Source: Streptomyces sp. NBC_00683 (GTDB taxonomy: Bacteria > Actinomycetota > Actinomycetes > Streptomycetales > Streptomycetaceae). From it: a stretch of 64,000 nt of DNA. Shown here piece by piece: positions 50,750-60,025 of this stretch. The stretch spans positions 186,001 through 250,000 of the forward strand of contig NZ_CP109013.1 in assembly GCF_036226745.1 (NCBI RefSeq), written 5' to 3'. The translations under genes and the position numbers were made by a program. A model generated the notes under the pieces. That model was not told where the DNA came from. It did not search any database and was given only the letters and a program-made list of their open reading frames with translations. Every line of letters starts with the position of its first letter. Positions within the stretch are counted from its first letter, which is position 1.

Positions 50750-51868
50750 TCACCATGGGTGCTCACCCAATGTGAGGGCGAGAACGGCCTGGTCGTCGTC
50801 ACACTCCTTCGACCAGCGCTCCGTGTCCGCCTGTACGAATGACACGACGTCCGCGGGATCCGGTGCGCTTTCACCTCCGAAACGCTGTGCGAGGCGCTCA
50901 AGCACGGGGTAGAACACTCCCGCGGCGTCCCGTGCTTCGCTCACCCCGTCCGTGTGTACGACGACCACCTCACCGGCGAGCAGCGGATGCACCGTCGTCT
51001 CCGCGGCGGCGCCGGGAGACAGCCCGCCCAGTCCCAGGGGCAGCGCCGGCGCGGTGATCAGCCGCCGCGCGCCCTGAGGGCCTACGACGACGGGCGCCGG
51101 GTGTCCACGGTCGACGATCCGGACCTCGCCGCCCGCGGGCGGGAACTCCAGCACCAGCGCTGTGACGAAGAGTTCGGGGTCGTATCCGTCACCGACCGGA
51201 GCGTTGCGGGCGATGCCGAGTTCCAGCCGCTCCGCCAGGCTGCCCAGGTCCTGCCACTCGTGCGCGCAGACCCGGAAGCTGCCCAGGACCGCCGCAACCG
51301 TCTGTACCGCACCCAGCCCCTTGCCGCGTACGTCGCCGATGATCGCCCGCACCCCGAAGGGCGTCACGCATACGTCGTACAGGTCACCGCCGACGAGCGT
51401 GCCGCCCTCACCCGCCGAGTAGAACGCTGCGGCCCGTACCTGCCCGAGCTTGCGTGGCACCGGGCGGAGCAGGCCGCGCTGCATCGCTTCTGCGACCGAG
51501 TTCGCGCGGATCAGCTCCTGTCTGGCCTGCTCCCTCTGCCACGCAAGGGCCGTGCTGGCGATTCCGATGAGGAGCGTGCCCACGTACAACGCGATGTGGT
51601 GCTGTTCGTGGAAGTGGCCGGGACGCCGGGCGGCGAAAAGCATCTGCAGCCCCAGACAGACCACCGCCGACAGCGCCGTCCCTCGCGGGCCGCGCGTCGC
51701 CGCGGCGAGCGGAGGCACCCCGATGAGCAGGAAACTCACGGGCTCCCGTCCACGCAGGACCAATTCGACGATCACGTCGATCACCACAACGGCGAACGGC
51801 AGCCACCACACCCACCCCTGACGCAGCAACAGGGACCGCCGACCGTTCGGAGAAGGCTCGCGAGGCAT
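50750..51868 (-). CDS. Membrane SpoIIE-type PP2C serine phosphatase
   Basis: 372 residues from ATG 51868 (an in-frame ATG at 51892 is possible). Two to four N-terminal hydrophobic helices (about residues 15-125) are followed by a short signalling helix and a PP2C/SpoIIE domain. Metal-binding aspartates are in VGGDLYDV, the AIIGDVRGKG segment and the HTDGVSEARD segment. Members dephosphorylate anti-sigma-factor antagonists and so control alternative sigma factors. No STAS or anti-sigma gene is adjacent. Confidence 0.9.
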   Translation of the reverse strand: MPREPSPNGRRSLLLRQGWVWWLPFAVVVIDVIVELVLRGREPVSFLLIGVPPLAAATRGPRGTALSAVVCLGLQMLFAARRPGHFHEQHHIALYVGTLLIGIASTALAWQREQARQELIRANSVAEAMQRGLLRPVPRKLGQVRAAAFYSAGEGGTLVGGDLYDVCVTPFGVRAIIGDVRGKGLGAVQTVAAVLGSFRVCAHEWQDLGSLAERLELGIARNAPVGDGYDPELFVTALVLEFPPAGGEVRIVDRGHPAPVVVGPQGARRLITAPALPLGLGGLSPGAAAETTVHPLLAGEVVVVHTDGVSEARDAAGVFYPVLERLAQRFGGESAPDPADVVSFVQADTERWSKECDDDQAVLALTLGEHPW

Positions 51869-52191
51869 AAGGCGAACCCTAAGAGCCCGCATCACGATCT
51901 TGTTGAGATGACGTGGCCATCTGAACGCATCACCGATATGGATGAGGGTCCGACGGCGGACACCGCACCTGCGGGAGCAGAGCTGGGCCGGCGCACCGGT
52001 TCGGGCAGAGGCGGCGCACACGCGAGACAGTGGCGGGAGCGATGAGCGGGGCGAGGCACGGAGGGAGCCGGCACATGCCGATGAGGAACGCCGCCCTCAC
52101 GTCCGTAGCCGATACGGCCACACGCTGACCTGCGGACTCGGGCGCGTTCTCGGCAGGCGGGGAGGGGGCGGGCCCTGTCGAGAACCCGCTC

Positions 52192-52409
52192 GGCCGGAGC
52201 CCTACGACGGGGATCGGGTCCACACCCGCTGGATCCAGAACGGGCGGCACGTCGGCCCGGTGGATCACCACCTGCCGACCGGCGCGCAGGTCACAGCCAT
52301 GACGAGCGAGGTCCATCGCGTCGAGCACGGACGCATTGTCGAGTACTGGATCCAGTTCGACCGGCAGGGAATCACCGTTCAACTTCGGCAAACGGCAAGC
52401 GAGCTCTGA
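52192..52409 (+). pseudogene. 5'-truncated SnoaL-like ester cyclase remnant
   Basis: The frame ending at TGA 52407-52409 reads GDRVHTRWIQNGRHVGPV, then HHLPTGAQVTAMTSEVHRVE, then HGRIVEYWIQFDRQG. This matches the C-terminal half of SnoaL-like ester cyclases (RWTxxGTHxG...PTGxxV...IxRxxxGRIxEHWxxFD). No start with the N-terminal half is present upstream, so it looks like a decayed gene. The 715 bases between 51869 and 52583 hold no other supported gene. Confidence 0.6.
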
Positions 52410-52583
52410 TCCCGAACCGTTCGAGAAGACCGGGCAGACTCCCGCCGTGTCGCGAAAGGGCTTCGGCTGCGCGGGCGGGGGCGATACTGATCGTGACAGT
52501 CGCTCCACCGCCGGACCGGCCCGGGACACAGTGCCGGGGCGCTGGATACGTACCTTTGTCGATGTCTCCGAGGGGAGCCGTTC

Positions 52584-53189
52584 ATGACCACGGCGAAAGA
52601 CCTGTTCATCATCACCATGGACCCCAGCTCGAAGCATTCCGTGGGACAGGGTGACCTGTCGCTCGCCCTCGCGGGGGCCGAGCTGATCGATCTCATCGGC
52701 GCGGATGCGGTCGCCGTGGACGGCGACCGCATCGTGCCGGGTGAGCTGCCGACGCTGGACGATCGACTCATGGACCAGGCAGCGGCAGCGCTCACTCGGC
52801 AGGCGCCCTACGAGCGGATCGAGGACTGGCTGTGGCGCCGGGGCGAAGACCTCTCGGCCGCGTACCAGGCCGCCCTGGAGGAGGACGGTGAACTGGCTCG
52901 GAAGCGAAGCGGCCGGTTGTCCTTCGGCTCGGAGCGCGTGGAGCCGGTCGACACGCCCGCGCACCGCCGGGCAGCCGACCGCTGGAGGGAGAAGGAGCCC
53001 GTCCTGGCCGCCCTCGCCTCGGTCGTGGGCATCGACGACGACGGATCCGACGATGAGCCCGGTCTCGATGACGAGTCGGTGACGACGGTGGTGGCCGTTG
53101 TCCACGACGCGGTGATGGAGCTGGAGGCCGTACGCCAGAGGCGGTCCATCGAGAACGCGGCTTTCGCCAACCTCTGGCGCGGGCCGTGA
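52584..53189 (+). CDS. GPP34 (GOLPH3-like) phosphoprotein-family protein
   Basis: 201 residues from ATG 52584, with GAGGGGAG nine bases upstream. The all-helical GPP34 pattern is clear: DLFIITMDP near the start, LALAGAELIDLIGADAV in the first helices and RRRSIENAAF-type ending (QRRSIENAAFANLW). In eukaryotes these bind PI4P on Golgi membranes; in actinomycetes they are common but uncharacterised, possibly membrane associated. It stands alone. Confidence 0.92.
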   Translation: MTTAKDLFIITMDPSSKHSVGQGDLSLALAGAELIDLIGADAVAVDGDRIVPGELPTLDDRLMDQAAAALTRQAPYERIEDWLWRRGEDLSAAYQAALEEDGELARKRSGRLSFGSERVEPVDTPAHRRAADRWREKEPVLAALASVVGIDDDGSDDEPGLDDESVTTVVAVVHDAVMELEAVRQRRSIENAAFANLWRGP

Positions 53190-53215
53190 GCCGGGTCCGG
53201 GTTCGACCGGCGCGG

Positions 53216-54031
53216 TCAGAGGCCGGCTCTGCCGTAGTTGAAGTAGCCGCGGAAGCAGATGTCGGCCTTGGGAACCTTCCGTTCGCCGACGAGATGTCGG
53301 CGTACGCCGGCGGCCAGCGTGGACTCGCCCGCTGTCCAGGCGTAGAAGCGCCCATCGGGAAGCTGGGCCTGCCGAACCGCCTGCAGGGCGAGGGCGCCGG
53401 GTTTCGCGCAGGGTTCGGCGCGGGGCAGCCAGTGGATGTTGGTGCCTGGGGGCGCGGTGATGTCGTCGCGTATGTCCTCGGGGGCCGGGACTTCCAGGAA
53501 GACTTCGGCAGGCAGGGTGTCGGCGGACCGTTCGAGAATGGCGAGGATCGCCGGTAGCGCGGTTTCGTCGCCGACGAGTAGCTGCCATGAGGCGTCGGGG
53601 GTGGGTGCGTAGCTGTGTCCCTCGTCGAGGAACGCCACTTCGGCCCCGGGTTCGACCGCATGCGCCCACCGGGCTCCGGGGGCGTCGGGTACCGGGGAGC
53701 TGCCGCTTTCGTGAAGCGAGATTTCGATGTCGAAGGCCGACCATTCCGGTCTGAAGCGCCGGATCGAATACGTCCGGACGCGGGGGCGCGGCTTGGAGCC
53801 CTGCAGGGTGAGCTGCAGGATCCACCGTTCGCTGGTGGGCAGGAAGACGTCGTCAGCGTCGGTGTCGGCGAAGAAGAGGCGGCCGGACTGGTCGTACCCG
53901 GACTGCTCCAGGTGCTGGACATCGTCTCCGCCCAGGGTGATGGACATGAAGTGCGGGCTGATCTGCTCGCCGGCCAGGACGGTTAGTGACAGCATCCGCC
54001 GCCTGTGCGGGCGCTGGATTCGGGAGGGCAT
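53216..54031 (-). CDS. Siderophore-interacting FAD protein (SIP family)
   Basis: 271 residues, start ATG 54031. The FAD-binding beta-barrel contains RVRTYSIRRFRP (about residues 82-93), the flavin motif RxYSxR, and a Rossmann-like lobe at about 145-270 with GDETALPAI and WTAGESTLA. These enzymes reduce Fe(III)-siderophores inside the cell with NADPH or reduced flavin. It lies back to back with an AraC-type regulator, an arrangement often used for regulated siderophore reductases. Confidence 0.93.
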   Translation of the reverse strand: MPSRIQRPHRRRMLSLTVLAGEQISPHFMSITLGGDDVQHLEQSGYDQSGRLFFADTDADDVFLPTSERWILQLTLQGSKPRPRVRTYSIRRFRPEWSAFDIEISLHESGSSPVPDAPGARWAHAVEPGAEVAFLDEGHSYAPTPDASWQLLVGDETALPAILAILERSADTLPAEVFLEVPAPEDIRDDITAPPGTNIHWLPRAEPCAKPGALALQAVRQAQLPDGRFYAWTAGESTLAAGVRRHLVGERKVPKADICFRGYFNYGRAGL

Positions 54032-54077
54032 CAGCAGCTCTCTCGGCTGTGTGCCTGGGCGTCAGTGCTCATGAGGT

Positions 54078-54137
54078 AACTTTCGGCTCCGCCACCGCCA
54101 CCGGGCCACCGGTAAACTGACGTCTGATAACGAAAGG
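54078..54137. promoter_or_regulatory. Candidate regulator site in the SIP/AraC divergent promoter
   Basis: CTTTCG at 54080-54085 and CGAAAG at 54131-54136 are inverted copies within GGTAACTTTCGG and GATAACGAAAGG. The spacing could suit an AraC dimer; the second copy is just upstream of the AraC start at 54151. Weak evidence. Confidence 0.3.
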
Positions 54138-54150
54138 CCGCCAACCTTCG

Positions 54151-54912
54151 ATGACGCCCTCAGAACCGGAAGAAGCGACTCTTCAGGGAGCCGCGTGGCT
54201 GCCGCACGGCTATCAGCTCGATCCTCACTCACACGTGCAAGGGCAGCTCGTGTATGCCGCTGCCGGAACGCTGGCCACAGTGACCGAGCGCGGGACCTGG
54301 GTCGCCCCGGCAAACCGTGTGACGTGGACGCCCCCGCGGTTCGCGCACTCCCATCGCTTGTACGGCCGAACCGACATCCGCCTCCTGACCGTTCCGGTCC
54401 ACCTGTGCGCTCGGCTCGTCGACCATCCCAGCGTCTTCGCTGTCAGCCCCCTGCTACGTGAGGCGATCCTGGCGCTGACCGACAAGCCGGAGCGGGGTCC
54501 CGGCGCGCACAAGCGACTGCTCGCAGTGATCGTGGACGAGCTCGCCGACGCCGCCGAGCAGTCCCTGCACCTGCCCGAACCCAGCGATGACAGGCTGCGG
54601 GCCGCCACCGCTCTCCTCCACGAGGATCCGGCCCGGCCCGCCACCCTGGCGGAACTGGGGCGCACCGTCGGGGCGAGCGAACGCACCCTGAGCCGGCTGT
54701 TCCACACAGAACTCAGCATGAGTTTCCACCGCTGGCGCACCACCCTGCGCATCCACCACGCCCTCGGGCACCTCACCGACGGGTTGTCGGTCACCGAGAC
54801 CGCAGTGGCGTGCGGCTGGTCCAACCCCTCCAGCTTCATCGACGCCTTCACCGAGGTCGTCGGCCAGACCCCCGGCCGCTACCAGGCCGAGCTTCGCAAG
54901 GACGAAAGGTAG
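54151..54912 (+). CDS. AraC-family transcriptional regulator
   Basis: 253 residues from ATG 54151. N-terminal cupin-like ligand domain (HSHVQGQLVYAAAG) and a C-terminal double HTH: TLAELGRTVGASERTLSRLF and the SVTETAVACGWSNPSSFIDA segment, ending GQTPGRYQ. It is between the divergent siderophore-interacting gene and the downstream 4-hydroxybenzoate hydroxylase gene. It could control either; AraC-type PobR activators are known for pobA in some bacteria, but the divergent SIP arrangement is also common. Confidence 0.92.
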   Translation: MTPSEPEEATLQGAAWLPHGYQLDPHSHVQGQLVYAAAGTLATVTERGTWVAPANRVTWTPPRFAHSHRLYGRTDIRLLTVPVHLCARLVDHPSVFAVSPLLREAILALTDKPERGPGAHKRLLAVIVDELADAAEQSLHLPEPSDDRLRAATALLHEDPARPATLAELGRTVGASERTLSRLFHTELSMSFHRWRTTLRIHHALGHLTDGLSVTETAVACGWSNPSSFIDAFTEVVGQTPGRYQAELRKDER

Positions 54913-55122
54913 CCGCGCGCCGACTTGGTGCGACCCGGGCGCGGCACGGATCCGCCAGTCCTCCGATGTTGGCGGTTTTTCGGTATCAGCTGTCCAATCA
55001 CCGGTGGTTCGCCCGCCTGTCGGGTCCCAGAGTGGTGCCTGTACGCCGCATCACCCGGGCGGCACTGTCGTTCACGCCTCGACGTGTTCGACCACCGCTT
55101 CGAGCACGGAGGCTCGCACACC

Positions 55123-56295
55123 ATGACTGAGACACGCGAAACCACGGCAGTCGCCATCGTCGGGGCCGGTGTCGCCGGCCTGACGCTCGGCAACTTCCTG
55201 CTGCGCAACGGCATTGACTGCATCGTGCTGGAGAAGCACCCCCGCGCCTACGTCGAGCAGCGTCAGCGCGCCGGAACCATCGACACTTTCGGCGTGCGCA
55301 TGTTCCGCGAGTGGGGCCTCGAAGAGGTACTGGCGGGTGACCCCATCCCCCACAGCGAGGGCGGCTTCTACATCGACGGCGAAGCAATGCCGATCGACGT
55401 GGACGACGACAGCAACGACAGCCTCTACTGCCCCCAACAGGTCCTGGTCCGTAACCTCACGGATCTCTTCCTGCGCGACGGCGGAGACCTGCGCTACGAA
55501 GCCGCCGACGTCTCCTTGGAGGACATCACCGGCGAGCGCCCCCTCGTCCGTTACCAGGACACCGACGGCTCGGCCAAGATCATCGAATGCGGCTTCGTCG
55601 CCGGCTGCGACGGCTTCCACGGAGTGAGCCGCCGCACCGTCCCCGCCCCCGCCCTGACGGAGTACTCCCATGAGTACGGGTACAACTGGCTCAGCGTCCT
55701 GGCCGCGGTCCCGACGAACCCGTCCGGCATGGCAATCCATTCCCTCGGCCTTGCCGGCATGATCCCCCGGGGCCCGCACGCCAGTCGCATCTACCTCCAG
55801 TGCGCGGTCACCGACACCCCCGAGCAGTGGCCGGACGAGCGCATCTGGAACGAACTGGAGGCCCGGTTCGGAACGCCCGTGTCGACCGGCGAGATCCTCG
55901 ACAAGCGCATCGTGCCGCTCCGCAGCGTGGTGTTCGACCCGATGAGCTACGGCAAGCTGTACCTCCTCGGAGACGCGGCCCACATCGTCCCGCCGATGAG
56001 CGCCAAGGGCATCCACCTGGCCCTCCACGACACCGAGGTCTTCGCCCGCGCCGTCATCCGCCAGGTCAAGGAAGGCGATCCCAGCCTCCTCGACAGTTAC
56101 TCGGAAACCTGTCTGCCCCACATCTGGAACTACCAGGCGTTCGCAACGTGGATCACCGACATCATGCACAACGCCGGCTTCACCGGCTACGAAGGAGAGT
56201 TCCGAAAGCAGGTCGCCCGGGCCGAGCTGCAGCGCCAGTTCACCTCGGACGCGGCGAACAAGCTCTTCAGCGAACTCACCGCCGGAACCAACTAG
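55123..56295 (+). CDS. pobA: 4-hydroxybenzoate 3-monooxygenase
   Basis: 390 residues from ATG 55123, close to the 394 of the classic enzyme. The FAD motif is GAGVAGLTLGNFLLRNG. The RQRAGTID stretch (about residues 47-54), GCDGFHG (about 162-168) and the LGDAAHIVPPMSAKG segment with ALHD are diagnostic of p-hydroxybenzoate hydroxylase. It converts 4-hydroxybenzoate to protocatechuate with NADPH and O2. No protocatechuate dioxygenase genes lie in the window, so that pathway continues elsewhere. Confidence 0.93.
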   Translation: MTETRETTAVAIVGAGVAGLTLGNFLLRNGIDCIVLEKHPRAYVEQRQRAGTIDTFGVRMFREWGLEEVLAGDPIPHSEGGFYIDGEAMPIDVDDDSNDSLYCPQQVLVRNLTDLFLRDGGDLRYEAADVSLEDITGERPLVRYQDTDGSAKIIECGFVAGCDGFHGVSRRTVPAPALTEYSHEYGYNWLSVLAAVPTNPSGMAIHSLGLAGMIPRGPHASRIYLQCAVTDTPEQWPDERIWNELEARFGTPVSTGEILDKRIVPLRSVVFDPMSYGKLYLLGDAAHIVPPMSAKGIHLALHDTEVFARAVIRQVKEGDPSLLDSYSETCLPHIWNYQAFATWITDIMHNAGFTGYEGEFRKQVARAELQRQFTSDAANKLFSELTAGTN

Positions 56296-56315
56296 AACGT
56301 GTTTTGAGAAGTGGA

Positions 56316-56342
56316 ACCCGCCAGGGTTGAGACCTGGCGGGT
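56316..56342 (+). terminator. Hairpin after pobA
   Basis: ACCCGCCAGG (56316-56325) and CCTGGCGGGT (56333-56342) form a perfect 10-bp stem with a seven-base loop, 21 bases past the pobA stop and just upstream of the next start at 56359. It is a likely pobA terminator, or a leader structure of the next gene. Confidence 0.65.
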
Positions 56343-56358
56343 CACTAGAGTCAGCTGC

Positions 56359-56754
56359 ATGGCGACACAAGCGCTTCGCGCAGTTGAGGCGAACGGGACG
56401 ACCTGGGACGATCCGTCCGAGGACCAGCTGCACGACCTGCTGGCTGACATGAACCTCGCATCGCGATTCGTCATCGTGCGGCGGCTCGATGTGGAGCCCG
56501 CCGACCAGCACTACATGCAGGTCTTCCTCAACGACGACCTGAGCTATCAGGTGGAATACCGCGAGGGAGGGCCGGACAGGCACTTCCAGACATGGGTACC
56601 CCGCGGGCGCGGGGTCTTCACAGTGGAACCTGTGGCTGAGGTGCTCCAGGGCTGGGCCTGCGGGCGACCCGGTTGGCGTGAAGGCCATTCCTGGGTCCCG
56701 TGGTCACCCGCCGAGCCATGCTCCCGTCACCACCCCCTCACGTCCACTCGTTGA
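56359..56754 (+). CDS. Conserved hypothetical (Imm1-like pattern uncertain)
   Basis: 131 residues from ATG 56359. The segment ATQALRAVEANGTTWDDP and later QVFLNDDLSYQVEYREG, then GWACGRPGWREG, form a pattern seen in short Streptomyces proteins of unknown function. The last 20 residues look atypical and may follow a small frame change. No signal peptide or membrane segment. Confidence 0.5.
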   Translation: MATQALRAVEANGTTWDDPSEDQLHDLLADMNLASRFVIVRRLDVEPADQHYMQVFLNDDLSYQVEYREGGPDRHFQTWVPRGRGVFTVEPVAEVLQGWACGRPGWREGHSWVPWSPAEPCSRHHPLTSTR

Positions 56755-57015
56755 TGGCTGCAACCAGAACAGTTGCTTCGTAGCGGACGGCTGGTCTGTC
56801 TTACCTCGTGGCCACGGCTCGGGATGGTGCGGCGGATCCCGCGGCGGCTCAAGTAGGCCCGGCTAGCTGGTACCGGGTACGTATTCCAAAGCTGCGGTAT
56901 TCGTATGCCATCGCGCGGAGCCCCATGTGACTACAGGGGCGTGCTATCGCTGACGGATCACAGACCAGCCCGTGATCTCGGCGTCATTCTGGCTGCTTCC
57001 GCCGACCGTTCTTGA

Positions 57016-57540
57016 TCATGCTCCGGGAAGTGAACCGTTCGGAGAAGAGGCGCGAAAGTTGTAGTGGAGGCGCGTCTCCTTGCGGATGGCGGGGGCGACC
57101 TCGGTGGCGAGGAGTTCGATGGAGGTGTTGACCATGGCCGGGGGCATGCCGCCGAAGTCGATCTGTCCCATGAAGCGGTCGATGCTGAGGAGTTCTCGTT
57201 CGGTGAGGATCTTGTCGATGACTTCCTGTGGGCTGCCGGTCGCCGAAAGGGCCGGCGGTGTCCTGGAAATGCTCCTGGCCGATGAGCCAGCCGCGGCCGC
57301 CGCCCGGGGTCTTGGGCCGCAGGTATTCGCGGTAGTGCGGGTAGACGTTGCCGCGTGCGTCCTGGGAGGTCTTGCCGACGTAGAAGTGGCTGGTGACACC
57401 GAGGCGCAGAGCTGTGGCCGGGTGACTGGCGGCGGCTCCCACGGCGCGGTAGTGCTCGGTCAGGACGCGGGCGCTTGGCTCGCGGCCGGAAGACTGTTGC
57501 CTCTCCAGGAGGGCGCGACGCTTGCCGTCGTCGGAACGTC
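57016..57540 (-). pseudogene. Decayed LLM-class flavin-dependent oxidoreductase
   Basis: The C-terminal part of a luciferase-like monooxygenase is split between two frames. One frame carries TSHFYVGKTSQDARGNVYPHY and ends in FQDTAGPFGD; the continuation, in another frame, starts ATGSPQEVIDKIL and reads RFMGQIDFGGMPPAMV then ELLATEVAPAIRKE. The shift lies near 57250. The N-terminal two thirds is missing: the other end abuts the FUSC gene at 57539. Both truncation and frameshift mark it as non-functional. Confidence 0.8.
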
Positions 57541-59710
57541 ACCCACCCCGGTGCGCGGGTCCTGAGCCACTGCCTTCAGCCTCCACGGCCTCCTGCACTC
57601 GCTGCTCCTCACGCACGGAGACGACGTCGCGCTCCAGAGGGGTGCGGCTTACGGCTGTCGCAAGGTCCTCCAGGGCGCGCTTCTGCAGGTCCGCCTCGCG
57701 CCGTAGCGCTGGGCTCCGGGCACCGGCGCCCTCCCACGCCTGGAGAGCCTTCTCCACGCGTCCCCAGTCCGGATCCCTGTGCTCGCGCACGTCGGCTGCC
57801 GCCTGCGCCGTGTCCGTTTCCAGGGCCTCGGCGAGCCCCTCCGCCTCGAGAGCGAAAGGGTTGTCGTCCTGCGGGACGCGGTTCTCCATGAGCGTGGCTG
57901 CCCTGTCGAACCCTGTGAGTGCCTCCTGTGCCTCCTCCGCCTCACGCGAAGTCAGGCCCCTGGGGCGGACCGGTTCCTGCCTTGCCCGGTCGTATGCCTC
58001 CTGCCAGGCGGCACGCGCTTTTCTGCTCGCCAGTTGGGCACTGCGCATGTCGGCACGGCGTTCCCTGGTCGGTTCGGCGTAGTTGCGGAGCACTGCGGCC
58101 GCGTAGCGGCCGTTGGCGGCGAGCCAGTCCGCGAGCCGTTCCGGCAGCCGGGGCGTCTCCCATGCAGGGAACACCGCGTAGGCCAGCATTGCCAGGGCTC
58201 CGCCCAGCAGGGTGAGTACCATCCGCTCCGGGACTGTCTGTTCCCATGCCTGGCCGCCCATTCCGAGCAGGAAGACGACGTACGCGGCAGTGAAGCACTG
58301 GGAGTAGGCGTAGCCGGTACGGATCAGGGTGTACGACAGGCCCGCCGAGACCACCGCCAGCGCACCGAACACATGGGCGTCCGGGCCCAGGGCCCGCACC
58401 ACTCCGGTGGCGAGCGCGACCCCCACCAGGGTCCCGGCGAGACGGGCGACCGCACGCGCGTACGTCCGGTGGAAGTCGGGACGCATCACCATCACCGAGG
58501 CGATGGGCGCCCAGTAGCCGTGCCCCAGGGGTAGCCGGGCGGCGATGAGATAGCCGAGCGTGGCTACCGCCGCCAGCCGAACGGCATGCCGGAAGACGGG
58601 CGAGTCGTGGCGGAGCTCACGACGGACCGCCTGCACGATGACCGGGATCATCCGGAACATGGTCGGGCGCACCAGGAACTGGACGCCCGCGGGGCCATGC
58701 TGCGTGGGCGTCTTTCTGCGCGCGTTGCCGCACTCAGCGATCTCCAGCGCCTCACCGAGCAGTCCCGCGAGCCTCTCGGCGGCCTGCCGCGCGGGGCCCT
58801 CGAGCACCTCGTGCTCCTCGTCTCCACGCAGGAGGTTCACAGTCTTGGGTGGTACCTCGACGGGGGTGCCGCGCCGGATCGATCGGGCGGCCGCATCCAA
58901 CACGTCGGCGGCCGCGTCGAGCAGCTCCCGCGCGCGGTCCCTCCCAGGTCCCTCCGCCGGGGCGCCGACGTCCGGGTCGGCGAGCGCGGCGATGGCCGGC
59001 AGAATGCGCTCGGCAAGTCCTCGCGGGCCGTGGAGGACGTCGGGGCGGGTGCGAGCCTGTGACGGCGTGACGGCGGCCGCGTCCCGGGCTGTCATCAAGG
59101 GCTCCGGGTCGAACCGGGCGGTCGGGTCGTGCCGGAGCCGGCGGGCATAGTCCGCCACGGCGGCCAGTGCGTCGGCGAGCGCGTCACGATGCGCCCCCCA
59201 TCGGCGGATCGGGAACAGCAAGATCAGCACGGCCTGCACCACTCCGCCGAGCGCGATGATCCCGGCGTGCTCCAGGGCTCGTCCGACGCTCGTGGGCAGG
59301 GTGATGGTCACCAGCATGCTGCCGACCGTCGTCGCTGCGACGATCCCAGCGGTCGATCCGACGGCCCACGCCAGCCCCGCGACAAAGGTCCACAGGGCCA
59401 GCAGCGGAAGGAACGTCACGAGTTGCCCCGCCGCCAGGTAGCCCACCAGGGTACTGAGCGCCAGCCCCACGCCGGCGCCGAGCGCGATCACCTTGCGTGG
59501 GCGCCAGGTGCGCTGGAAGGTGGCCCCACCCGCGGAGAAGGCGCCGAGGGCGGCAGATGCGGCGAACGCAGGGGAGCCGAGCCATAGCGCCGCCCCGATG
59601 ACGAGTGCCACACCGACGGCCGTGCGCAGCGCGAGCAGGGGCTCCAGCCGCGTCTCCTCGATTTTGAGCCCGGACCAAAGGACTTCCCTGAAGGCCCGCG
59701 GCCACGTCAC
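57539..59710 (-). CDS. FUSC-family membrane exporter (aromatic acid efflux type)
   Basis: 723 residues from GTG 59710; the frame is open up to 59830 (763 residues) and the start is uncertain, but a 21-bp palindrome at 59773-59793 argues for the shorter form. Two blocks of hydrophobic helices (about residues 25-170 and 395-530) are separated by a charged cytoplasmic region, the FUSC arrangement of AaeB-type pumps. The second block carries GHGYWAPIASVMVMRPDF, a family signature. The C-terminal part (about 560-723) is highly charged and alpha-helical. AaeB-like proteins export hydroxybenzoates, which fits the pobA gene 1.2 kb away, but other roles are possible. Confidence 0.82.
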   Translation of the reverse strand: MTWPRAFREVLWSGLKIEETRLEPLLALRTAVGVALVIGAALWLGSPAFAASAALGAFSAGGATFQRTWRPRKVIALGAGVGLALSTLVGYLAAGQLVTFLPLLALWTFVAGLAWAVGSTAGIVAATTVGSMLVTITLPTSVGRALEHAGIIALGGVVQAVLILLFPIRRWGAHRDALADALAAVADYARRLRHDPTARFDPEPLMTARDAAAVTPSQARTRPDVLHGPRGLAERILPAIAALADPDVGAPAEGPGRDRARELLDAAADVLDAAARSIRRGTPVEVPPKTVNLLRGDEEHEVLEGPARQAAERLAGLLGEALEIAECGNARRKTPTQHGPAGVQFLVRPTMFRMIPVIVQAVRRELRHDSPVFRHAVRLAAVATLGYLIAARLPLGHGYWAPIASVMVMRPDFHRTYARAVARLAGTLVGVALATGVVRALGPDAHVFGALAVVSAGLSYTLIRTGYAYSQCFTAAYVVFLLGMGGQAWEQTVPERMVLTLLGGALAMLAYAVFPAWETPRLPERLADWLAANGRYAAAVLRNYAEPTRERRADMRSAQLASRKARAAWQEAYDRARQEPVRPRGLTSREAEEAQEALTGFDRAATLMENRVPQDDNPFALEAEGLAEALETDTAQAAADVREHRDPDWGRVEKALQAWEGAGARSPALRREADLQKRALEDLATAVSRTPLERDVVSVREEQRVQEAVEAEGSGSGPAHRGG

Positions 59711-59772
59711 GGGCGTGAGCCCAGCCGGGAGGCCATGCCGGCTCGCGTCGGCCTGGTTCTGGTCCGTCCGTC

Positions 59773-59793
59773 GTGTGGGAGGGCCTCCCACAC
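59773..59793. promoter_or_regulatory. Perfect 21-bp palindrome upstream of the FUSC gene
   Basis: GTGTGGGAGG-G-CCTCCCACAC: ten perfect pairs around one central base. It lies 62 bases before the GTG at 59710 and could be an operator. If translation began at 59830 it would lie inside the gene. The remaining intergenic DNA (to 60025) shows no gene. Confidence 0.5.
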
Positions 59794-60025
59794 AGTCCAG
59801 AAGCAGGGTGACGGCCGCGGTTCCTGACACAGGGGGTTGCCGCTGCGGACGCCCCTGACCGAAGGTCCGGCAAGTACCGAGGAGCCGATGGGCTGCTGAA
59901 GAGTCGATCTGCGCTTCGTCAGCCCGGTCACCGACCGCACCATCACGTCAGCGTCACCGCCGCCAAGGAGACGGGCGTGATTCACCGTCCGCCATCGCCC
60001 TCGGCTCCTGTGCGTCTTCGTACAG

